Positions 1 to 6,751 of a stretch of DNA of 7,324 nucleotides are shown here, one piece after another. The translations under genes were made by a program, and so were the position numbers. Under the pieces are notes generated by a model, which was not told the DNA's origin, made no database searches, and worked only from the letters and a program-made list of their open reading frames with translations. The stretch comes from Marinovum sp. (GTDB lineage: Bacteria; Pseudomonadota; Alphaproteobacteria; Rhodobacterales; Rhodobacteraceae). Every line of letters starts with the position of its first letter. Within the stretch, counting starts at the first letter, position 1. The stretch is taken from assembly GCA_002711145.1 (NCBI GenBank), contig PAHS01000020.1, forward strand, positions 86,126-93,449. Reading direction: 5' to 3'.

Positions 1-42
1 TAGCGATTTTGGGTAAATTTCATCGAAAACTTGGGAAAAAAA

Positions 43-1464
43 ATGAAAAATAAAAAGTTTCAGCCATTTAAACAGTATTTAGACCAAGACAAAACTCAGA
101 AATTATTATGTGATATATTAAAATCTGCTGATGATGGAGAACTGTTTTTTGAAGAGAAGCGTTCTGAGTCGCTTGTTCTAGACGATCAAACCTTAAAGTC
201 TGCTAATTTGGATTCTTCAAAAGGGTTTGGGCTACGAGCCGTTGAAGGTGAGACTACCGCCTATGCTCACTCCACTGATATAAGTGAAAAAGCTTTATTA
301 CGGGCCGCGGAAACCATAAAATTATTACCTTCAGCCGGAAACGTACAGTCCACCTCACCCCCTTCGAAAACAATAACTAAACTATATAAGGGTATCGATC
401 CAATTATCGAGTTACCATTTTCTTCAAAGGTTGATTTGCTGAAAGAAATTGATGATTACGCCAGAGGTTTGGATAAAAGAGTAGTACAAGTGTCGGCTTC
501 GGTGGCTGCATCAGTTCAAAACATCTGGATTATGCGGACTGATTGCGATCTCAAGAGAGATACTAGGCCTCTAACGAGATTAAATGTATCTATAAGTGTC
601 GAAGAGATGGGACGCCGTGAGACTGGAAGTGCAGGCGGCGGCGGTCGGTATGCGCTTTCGCTGATAACTGAACCCACTATTTGGCGTGGATTTGTAAAAG
701 AAGCCTTGAGAATAGCAGTTCTAAATTTGCAGGCAGAGGCTGCCCCGGCAGGTGTCATGGATGTAGTGTTAGGTCCAGGATGGCCAGGTATTTTACTTCA
801 CGAAGCTGTTGGCCATGGACTAGAAGGCGACTTCAATAGGAAAAATACAAGTGCCTTCGCAAACTTAATGGGGAAACAAGTTGCAGCAAAAGGTGTAACT
901 GTAGTCGATGATGGTACAATACCTGATAGAAGAGGTTCTATTTCTTTTGACGACGAAGGTACCCCGAGTGCTAAAAATACTCTTATCGATGATGGAATAT
1001 TAGTTGGATATATGCAGGATAGACAAAATGCTCGTCTTATGGGAACCTCATCCACCGGGAATGGACGCAGACAAAGTTATGCTCATCCGCCCATGCCTCG
1101 CATGACAAACACATACATGCTTAATGGTGCAGATAAAGTGGAAAGTATGATAACTTCACTTAAAAATGGAATTTATGCCGTTGGCTTTGGTGGAGGACAG
1201 GTTGATATAACTAACGGAAAGTTTGTTTTCTCGTGCACTGAAGCCTACAAAGTAACTGATGGGAAAATTGGTGCACCAGTAAAGGGCGCTACGCTTATTG
1301 GTGATGGCGCTTCCGCTTTAAAAGAAATTCGCGCGATTGGCGATGATATGTCTTTGGACCCTGGAATGGGTACGTGTGGAAAGGCAGGTCAGTGGGTTCC
1401 CGTGGGCGTTGGTCAGCCATCGCTCTTAATTGGAGGCCTAACCGTCGGCGGATCACAGACATAA
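43..1464 (+). CDS. tldD: Metalloprotease TldD
   Basis: This gene encodes TldD, the catalytic subunit of the cytoplasmic TldD/TldE (PmbA) zinc protease. The family trims unfolded peptides, such as the microcin B17 leader and the CcdA antitoxin in E. coli. Seen directly: numbered from the ATG at 43, the protein has 473 residues, close to the usual ~480. The family's HExxxH metal motif is present (H253, E254, H258, followed by GLEGDFNR). The conserved C-terminal block around GTCGKAGQ supplies C445, the expected third metal ligand, and the protein ends in the typical PVGVGQP...LTVGG segment. The N-terminal part matches the family's substrate-cage domain in length. The reading frame also contains a TTG at 31, but the ATG at 43 is the more likely start; neither has a strong Shine-Dalgarno sequence, only a purine run. 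No tldE/pmbA lies in the window, so the partner must be encoded elsewhere. Function is assigned by motif and overall similarity, and I am confident of the family. Confidence 0.95.
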   Translation: MKNKKFQPFKQYLDQDKTQKLLCDILKSADDGELFFEEKRSESLVLDDQTLKSANLDSSKGFGLRAVEGETTAYAHSTDISEKALLRAAETIKLLPSAGNVQSTSPPSKTITKLYKGIDPIIELPFSSKVDLLKEIDDYARGLDKRVVQVSASVAASVQNIWIMRTDCDLKRDTRPLTRLNVSISVEEMGRRETGSAGGGGRYALSLITEPTIWRGFVKEALRIAVLNLQAEAAPAGVMDVVLGPGWPGILLHEAVGHGLEGDFNRKNTSAFANLMGKQVAAKGVTVVDDGTIPDRRGSISFDDEGTPSAKNTLIDDGILVGYMQDRQNARLMGTSSTGNGRRQSYAHPPMPRMTNTYMLNGADKVESMITSLKNGIYAVGFGGGQVDITNGKFVFSCTEAYKVTDGKIGAPVKGATLIGDGASALKEIRAIGDDMSLDPGMGTCGKAGQWVPVGVGQPSLLIGGLTVGGSQT

Positions 1465-1551
1465 AAAGAGAGTATCAAATCTTTAGGATTAAATTCTTGC
1501 TAAAAGTTATCTTTACTGCGGTATGGTGCGAATATGTTTTAATTTTTTCAG

Positions 1552-1581
1552 TAATCAGTCATTAAATATTTTGACTGATTA
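1552..1581. repeat. Perfect 10-bp inverted repeat in the tldD-topA gap
   Basis: The arms taatcagtca (1552-1561) and tgactgatta (1572-1581) are exact reverse complements around a 10-nt AT-rich loop. It lies 87 bp after the tldD stop and 83 bp before the topA start. The stem is mostly A/T and neither strand has a proper T-run right after the 3' arm, so it is a poor intrinsic terminator. It could be a weak tldD transcript end, an RNA-stabilising hairpin, or a dyad for a regulator acting on topA. The symmetry is seen in the sequence; any role is inference. Confidence 0.5.
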
Positions 1582-1594
1582 TTAATACAACGGA

Positions 1595-1637
1595 TTGACA
1601 AAGGCTACTCAGTCGATTCATTAAAAGCCGCTATAAC
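1595..1637 (+). promoter_or_regulatory. Possible topA promoter
   Basis: A perfect TTGACA (1595-1600) lies 70 bp upstream of the topA ATG, and a TATAAC hexamer (1632-1637, five of six matches to TATAAT) lies further down. They are 31 bp apart, so they cannot be paired as one sigma-70 promoter. At the normal 16-18 bp from TTGACA only weak -10 candidates occur (ttcatt, tcatta or cattaa around 1617-1624). Either the TTGACA with a poor -10, or the TATAAC with no clear -35, could serve. A promoter is expected in this gap because topA follows an unrelated gene by 200 bp, but its exact position is unsettled. Confidence 0.25.
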
Positions 1638-1651
1638 CTGTTCGTCGAGTC

Positions 1652-1658
1652 GGAAGGA
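1652..1658 (+). promoter_or_regulatory. Ribosome binding site of topA
   Basis: The sequence ggaagga lies 6 nt before the ATG at 1665. It is the clearest Shine-Dalgarno sequence in the window and fixes the topA start. The first codons then give the expected TopA N-terminus (PVVVVESPAKAKTI), with no extra residues. Confidence 0.75.
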
Positions 1659-1664
1659 AACTGT

Positions 1665-4166
1665 ATGCCCGTAGTAGTGGTTGAATCTCCAGCTAAAGCA
1701 AAAACTATTAATAAATACTTAGGGTCAGCCTACAGCGTGTTTGCATCTTACGGGCATGTAAGAGATTTACCTCCCAAAGATGGATCAGTAGACCCAAACA
1801 ACAATTTTGAAATGTTATGGGAGCTATCAACTGATAGCAAAAAACACATCAAGGCAATATCTGATGCGCTAAAAAAAGATAACACTCTTATATTGGCAAC
1901 TGACCCGGATCGCGAAGGGGAAGCAATTAGTTGGCACTTAGAAGAAGCATTGCGAAAAAAGCGCGCAATTAATAGGGATACACAAATCCAACGCGTCGTA
2001 TTTAACGCAATTACTAAATCAGCAGTTTCTGAAGCAATGAAAGCTCCAAGAGAGATAGACTCACCTCTGGTTGAAGCATATCTCGCAAGAAGAGCATTAG
2101 ACTATTTGGTAGGTTTTAATTTGAGTCCAGTGCTATGGAGGAAACTACCTGGAGCGCGATCTGCTGGGCGAGTGCAATCAGTATGTTTAAGATTAATAGT
2201 TGAAAGAGAAATGGAGATCGAAGCGTTCAACGCTCAAGAGTACTGGAGTGTGCATACGTCACTAAGGTCACCAAGGGGACAAGTTTTTGACGCTCGACTT
2301 GTAAATTTAGCTGGAGATAAGCTAGATAAATTCGATTTACAAAATGAGCCACAAGCTGAGTTAGCCGTTGCAGCCGTCGAGAGCCGTGATCTTAGAGTAA
2401 AAAGTGTTGAAGCAACTGCTGCAAATAGAAATCCTTATGCTCCTTTCATGACTTCAACTCTTCAGCAGGAAGCAAGTCGTAAATTTGGAATGGGAGCCAG
2501 GCAGACAATGAGCCTAGCCCAACGTTTATACGAGGCTGGACATATCACCTACATGCGGACTGATGGAATCGACATGGCGCCGGAGGCTGTAATGGCCACT
2601 CGTGAGGAAATCAAAAAGCGTTATGGTGATAAATACGTACCTCAGAGCCCACGTATGTACAAAAATAAGGCTAAAAATGCACAAGAGGCTCACGAATGTA
2701 TTCGCCCTACCGATATCTCAAACAACGCTTCAAGCGCAAAAATATTGGATACCGAACAAAAGAAACTTTACGACCTTATTTGGAAAAGAACGATTTCCTG
2801 CCAAATGGAAGCAGCAAGACTTGAACGCACAACAGTAGATATCACTAGTGAAGATCAACAAGTTATCTTTAGAGCTAACGGGCAGGTAATAATTTTTGAT
2901 GGTTTCTTAAAAGTATATGAAGAAGGCCGCGACGATACTGAAAAAAAAGACGATGGCAATAGTTTGCCGAAACTGTTTGCTGAAGAGCAGTTAGAGAAAT
3001 TGGAAGTAACAAAAGAGCAGCATTTTACGCAGGCGCCACCGCGTTATACAGAAGCAACGCTAGTAAAAAAGATGGAGGAGCTAGGAATAGGCAGACCCTC
3101 GACATACGCTTCCATAGTGACCACGATTCAGGAGCGTGAGTACGTTCGAAAAGAGAAAAACCGATTATCACCTGAAGATAAAGGCCGAATTGTTACTATC
3201 TTTTTATTAAACTTTTTTAAACAATATATAGAGTACGATTTCACAGCTGGCCTAGAAGAAAAATTGGATATTATTAGCGCTGGTAAGCTCAATTATACAA
3301 ACGTTTTGAAAGATTTTTGGCAGGATTTCTCCCTAGCTATATCAGAAACCTCTGAACTTCGAATTACCCAAGTTTTAGATGTTTTGGATGAAGCCCTATC
3401 TCCGCAACTTTATCCAATTAAAGACGATGGTACAGATCCACGACTATGCCCAAAATGCAAAAGTGGCAAGCTACACCTTAAGTCGTCAAAAACGGGAGGA
3501 TTTGTGGGTTGTGGCAACTATCCAGAGTGTAATTTTACCAGACCAATTTCGGGAGATAATGGCGATAATGCTGATCGTACTCTCGGTGAAGACCAGGGTG
3601 ATCTTATTCAATTAAAGACCGGTCGTTTTGGTCCCTACATTCAGCGCGGTGAGGTTAGCGAAGAAACTCCTAAACCTCAAAGAGCCAGCTTACCAAAGGG
3701 TTGGGTGGCATCAGAAATTGATCTTCTGAAAGCACTTCAATTATTGGAGCTTCCTAGAGAAATTGGCAAGCACCCTGAGGATGGTGAGGTAGTAGAAGCG
3801 GGTATTGGTAGATACGGACCGTTTGTTAAGCATGGGCGGCTCTATGCCAACATTAAAGAAGTTGATGAGGTATTTACAATCGGAATGAATCGAGCAGTCG
3901 AAGTTCTAGCGCTTAAAGCAAGTAGTACTGGGCGTGGATCAGCGACAGCAAAGCCGATCAAAGAATTGGGTGAACATCCAGACGGAGGCGGTCCAGTGAA
4001 TGTTATGGATGGGAAATATGGTCCATACGTGAAGTGGGGAAAAATAAATGCGACCCTTCCAAAAGACGTTGAGCCAACTACCGTGGATCTTGAAACTGCT
4101 ATAATGTTAATTTCAGAAAAAAGTAAAAAAGGGACTACCAAAAAGAAAAAGCGCAAAAAATCATGA
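1665..4166 (+). CDS. topA: DNA topoisomerase I (type IA)
   Basis: This is topoisomerase I, which relaxes negative supercoils by cutting one strand through a 5'-phosphotyrosine, passing the other strand and resealing. Seen in the 833-residue protein: an N-terminal Toprim domain with the catalytic glutamate E7 in VESPAKAKT and the metal-binding triad D80-D82-E84 in ATDPDREGEA; the conserved GARSAGRVQS block at 163-172; and the active-site tyrosine Y296 in GHITYMRTD. After the core comes one four-cysteine zinc finger (C595, C598, C616, C622). Three Topo_C-type repeats follow, centred on GRFGPY (653), GRYGPF (715) and GKYGPY (783), and then a lysine-rich tail over the last ~15 residues. E. coli TopA (865 residues) has more zinc modules; a single finger followed by GxxGPY-type repeats looks like the alphaproteobacterial arrangement, which is my recollection of the family. 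All catalytic residues are present and the gene looks intact. The start is fixed by a good Shine-Dalgarno sequence. Confidence 0.98.
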   Translation: MPVVVVESPAKAKTINKYLGSAYSVFASYGHVRDLPPKDGSVDPNNNFEMLWELSTDSKKHIKAISDALKKDNTLILATDPDREGEAISWHLEEALRKKRAINRDTQIQRVVFNAITKSAVSEAMKAPREIDSPLVEAYLARRALDYLVGFNLSPVLWRKLPGARSAGRVQSVCLRLIVEREMEIEAFNAQEYWSVHTSLRSPRGQVFDARLVNLAGDKLDKFDLQNEPQAELAVAAVESRDLRVKSVEATAANRNPYAPFMTSTLQQEASRKFGMGARQTMSLAQRLYEAGHITYMRTDGIDMAPEAVMATREEIKKRYGDKYVPQSPRMYKNKAKNAQEAHECIRPTDISNNASSAKILDTEQKKLYDLIWKRTISCQMEAARLERTTVDITSEDQQVIFRANGQVIIFDGFLKVYEEGRDDTEKKDDGNSLPKLFAEEQLEKLEVTKEQHFTQAPPRYTEATLVKKMEELGIGRPSTYASIVTTIQEREYVRKEKNRLSPEDKGRIVTIFLLNFFKQYIEYDFTAGLEEKLDIISAGKLNYTNVLKDFWQDFSLAISETSELRITQVLDVLDEALSPQLYPIKDDGTDPRLCPKCKSGKLHLKSSKTGGFVGCGNYPECNFTRPISGDNGDNADRTLGEDQGDLIQLKTGRFGPYIQRGEVSEETPKPQRASLPKGWVASEIDLLKALQLLELPREIGKHPEDGEVVEAGIGRYGPFVKHGRLYANIKEVDEVFTIGMNRAVEVLALKASSTGRGSATAKPIKELGEHPDGGGPVNVMDGKYGPYVKWGKINATLPKDVEPTTVDLETAIMLISEKSKKGTTKKKKRKKS

Positions 4167-4197
4167 GTTATATACATTTTCATGAGTAGCTTTTTTT
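4146..4197 (+). terminator. Weak, possibly bidirectional terminator at the topA end
   Basis: TCATGA (4161-4166, holding the topA stop codon TGA) can pair with a second TCATGA (4180-4185) around a 13-nt loop. An outer pairing of aaaaagc (4146-4152) with gcttttt (4189-4195) can add to it across an uneven internal loop. A seven-T run (4191-4197) follows on the + strand. On the - strand the TCATGA hairpin is followed directly by six Ts (complement of 4155-4160). The stem is short and AT-rich, so termination would be inefficient, and some read-through into the helicase gene is possible. Confidence 0.35.
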
Positions 4198-4311
4198 GAG
4201 AAGAAATCTTGGTTATGCTCTTTGTTTATCGTTTTTCCCAAAATCGTTTTAAACTGTCGTTCATCTTCGAACGTCTAACTAAATTCCCAAGACCAAAGTA
4301 GCTCAGCACCA

Positions 4312-6723
4312 GTGCATATACCTGATAAAATTTTAAAATGGATCAGCACCAAGAATTGGACTCTATATGAGCATCAAATTAAGATGTTCGCAAATTCTGA
4401 ATGCTCAGCCCAGTTATTGATCGCTCCAACGGGGTCAGGAAAAACACTAGCAGGCTTTTTACCAACAATAGCTGATCTTTACTTAAATCCATCACCAACG
4501 CTGCATACGCTTTATATTTCGCCACTCAAGGCATTAGCTTCAGATATTAAAAGAAATTTAGAAGCACCAATTAGTGAATTAAAGCTTAGTATTACTGTAG
4601 AAGACAGAACCGGAGACACAAAACAATCTTTAAAAAAAAAGCAAAGGGTAATCCCTCCTAACATACTTCTCACCACACCAGAAAGTTTAGCTCTCTTGAT
4701 GTCATATCCCGAAGCGCCACGGATATTTTCTACCCTAAAACGAATTGTTGTGGATGAAATACATGCGATTACAGAAAGTAAAAGAGGCGATCAGCTATTT
4801 CTAGCGCTCTCTAACATCCGTAAATACTGCCAAAACGTTAAAATAATTGGCTTATCAGCTACGGTGAATGATCCCTCATTAATTGCAGGCTGGCTTACCC
4901 CTGAATGTGATTGTGATATTATTTTTGCGGACTCGGGGCTAGATCCAGATGTTTCAATATTGGAGACTTCAGAGCCACCACCTTGGGCTGGTAGCGGAGG
5001 TTTGTACTCAATTCCTGAAGTTATAAATGAAATTGAGAAGCATAAAACAACTTTGATATTTCACAATACCCGTGCGCAGGCAGAGATATTCTTTCATAAT
5101 CTATGGTTGGCAAATAGTGAAAATTTACCGATCGCTATTCATCATGGGAGCTTGGATAAGAACCAAAGAAAACAAGTCGAAGCTTCAATGGTTAGAGGGG
5201 ATTTACAGGCGGTGGTTTGCACTGGCAGTTTAGATCTTGGTATTGATTGGGGATCAGTTGATTTGGTAATTCAAATAGGTGCACCTAGACAAGTAAAACG
5301 GTTAGTACAACGCATAGGTAGAGCAAACCATAGCCACAGTGGAGTGAGTAAGGCACTGATTGTTCCCGCAAATCGGCTAGAAGTACTCGAATGTTTTATG
5401 GCCCTTGAAGCAATTTATGAAAATAAACTAGACAGCGAGTTACAAACTTCAATCCCATTAGATGTAATTTGCCAACACCTATTGTTAGTTGCATGCGCAG
5501 GTCCATTCAAGCCAGTAGATATTTTTAATGAGATTAGAAGTATTACCAAATATAAGAATTTGACCCGCGTCGAGTTCGACAAATGTTTAGACTTTTGTAT
5601 AACTGGAGGATACGCGCTAAAAAAATACGAGCAGTGGCACAGGTTAGTGGAGACCAGTGACGGCTATGTGAAACTTCGTGATCCACGTATAGCCAATCGG
5701 TTAAGAATGAATGCTGGAACAATCCAGGACAGCGATACATTAAAAGTTAAGTATAAATCAAAGCATGGCAAATCTAAAGGCTCAAGTATCGGAGAAGTAG
5801 AGGAAGCGTTCGCTATTTCTCTTACACCAGGCGACACCTTTTTGATTGGAGGTAAGATCGTAAAATTTGAGTCACTGAGAGAAATGATTGTGGAAGTTTC
5901 GCGAAAGCCCGCGAAGAAACCCAAAATTGCTGTGTTTAGTGGAACCAAATTTGCAACATCTACATTATTATGCGATCGAATTCTGAAAACTTTGGAAGAA
6001 AAAAGTTGGGAAAATTTACCTGACTATCTGTGCAGATGGCTGAAGCAACAGGCATCTTACTCAAAGCTACCACAATCCAATAGCCTGCTCATTGAAACTT
6101 TTCCAAGAAATAATCTTCATTATATTTGTGTATATGGATTTGCAGGTAGAAATGCTCAGCAAACTCTTGGTCTGTTATTGACAAAGCGCATGGAAGAAAT
6201 GGGGTTGAATCCTTTAGGTTTCGTAGCGAATGATTACACTACCTTAGTCTGGGGTTTAACGAAGGTGGTGGACCCAACAAAATTAGTTGGGGGTGAAAAT
6301 ATTTTGAGGGGTTTAGATCTTTGGTTATCTAATAATGCAGTTATGAAGCGAACATTTAGGTCTGTTGCGACAATAGCTGGGTTAATAGAACGTAATTTAC
6401 CGGGAGTTAAAAAATCTGGCCGTCAAGCTACTTTTTCATCAGATATATTATATGATACTCTTTTACGGTATGATCCAAACCATCTTCTCCTCCAAGCAAC
6501 TAAAAAAGAGGCAATGCAGGGGTTGGTTGATTTTGCCCGAATAGAAAATATGCTTGAAAAAACTAAAAATCATATAACTCATGTAGATTTAAAGAGAGTA
6601 TCCCCTTTTTCCGCTCCACTTCTGCTAGAAGCCGGTCGAATACCAATTCATGGAAGTGCAATTGAGCTGATGCTAGACACAGAAATTAATTCGCTTATAG
6701 CCGATGCTGGATTAGAATATTAA
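4312..6723 (+). CDS. Lhr-Core type ligase-associated DEXH-box helicase
   Basis: This is a superfamily 2 helicase of the Lhr-Core, ligase-associated type, which works as an ATP-driven 3'-to-5' DNA translocase/helicase in DNA repair. Motifs seen in the 803-residue protein: Walker A APTGSGKT (38-45), DEIH (148-151), SAT (182-184), TGSLDLGIDW (304-313) and QRIGRANH (333-340). The C-terminal half has the winged-helix/beta-barrel region and the DEAD-associated segment, recognisable by LIETFPRNNLHY and GLNPLGFVANDY. The protein ends in the family's LLEAGRIPIHG block. Length fits the family (about 800-850) and is far below full-length Lhr (~1500). The start is GTG: an in-frame stop lies at 4276-4278 and no other start codon occurs between it and 4312, while later starts would cut into the region before Walker A. 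No clear Shine-Dalgarno sequence precedes it. It is followed after 28 bp by pdeM, its usual partner. The associated ligase and exonuclease genes are not adjacent on the left, where topA lies. Confidence 0.95.
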   Translation: MHIPDKILKWISTKNWTLYEHQIKMFANSECSAQLLIAPTGSGKTLAGFLPTIADLYLNPSPTLHTLYISPLKALASDIKRNLEAPISELKLSITVEDRTGDTKQSLKKKQRVIPPNILLTTPESLALLMSYPEAPRIFSTLKRIVVDEIHAITESKRGDQLFLALSNIRKYCQNVKIIGLSATVNDPSLIAGWLTPECDCDIIFADSGLDPDVSILETSEPPPWAGSGGLYSIPEVINEIEKHKTTLIFHNTRAQAEIFFHNLWLANSENLPIAIHHGSLDKNQRKQVEASMVRGDLQAVVCTGSLDLGIDWGSVDLVIQIGAPRQVKRLVQRIGRANHSHSGVSKALIVPANRLEVLECFMALEAIYENKLDSELQTSIPLDVICQHLLLVACAGPFKPVDIFNEIRSITKYKNLTRVEFDKCLDFCITGGYALKKYEQWHRLVETSDGYVKLRDPRIANRLRMNAGTIQDSDTLKVKYKSKHGKSKGSSIGEVEEAFAISLTPGDTFLIGGKIVKFESLREMIVEVSRKPAKKPKIAVFSGTKFATSTLLCDRILKTLEEKSWENLPDYLCRWLKQQASYSKLPQSNSLLIETFPRNNLHYICVYGFAGRNAQQTLGLLLTKRMEEMGLNPLGFVANDYTTLVWGLTKVVDPTKLVGGENILRGLDLWLSNNAVMKRTFRSVATIAGLIERNLPGVKKSGRQATFSSDILYDTLLRYDPNHLLLQATKKEAMQGLVDFARIENMLEKTKNHITHVDLKRVSPFSAPLLLEAGRIPIHGSAIELMLDTEINSLIADAGLEY

Positions 6724-6751
6724 TAATTTAATTTGGGTTAAGCTTTATAAA

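Noticed and set aside
31..42. TTG at 31 as the tldD start
   Set aside because: The ATG only four codons later is a better start codon, and the extra residues (GKK) add nothing that is conserved. It cannot be fully excluded.
516..1055. Minus-strand open frames opposite tldD
   Set aside because: They lie wholly opposite conserved tldD codons, have no family resemblance and no start signals.
1374..1565. Short + strand reading frame overlapping the end of tldD
   Set aside because: It begins in another frame inside the conserved tldD C-terminus, has no recognisable domain and no ribosome binding site. It is a shadow.
3842..4183. Minus-strand 113-codon frame opposite the topA end, with a hydrophobic stretch
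   Set aside because: The hydrophobic phenylalanine-rich run is just the complement of the topA lysine tail. The frame is a shadow.
4258..4273. Small hairpin cgttc-N6-gaacg before the helicase gene
   Set aside because: A five-pair stem is too short to stand out from chance, it is not followed by a T-run, and it does not overlap the start codon.
4297..4395. tRNA-like piece: gtagctcag at 4298-4306 and gttcgcaaat further down
   Set aside because: The two blocks are almost 90 bp apart, far too wide for a tRNA. No acceptor or anticodon stem can be formed, and the second block is inside the helicase coding region.
5543..5948. Minus-strand frames opposite the helicase
   Set aside because: They are fully covered by the conserved helicase coding sequence and have no domain or ribosome binding site of their own.
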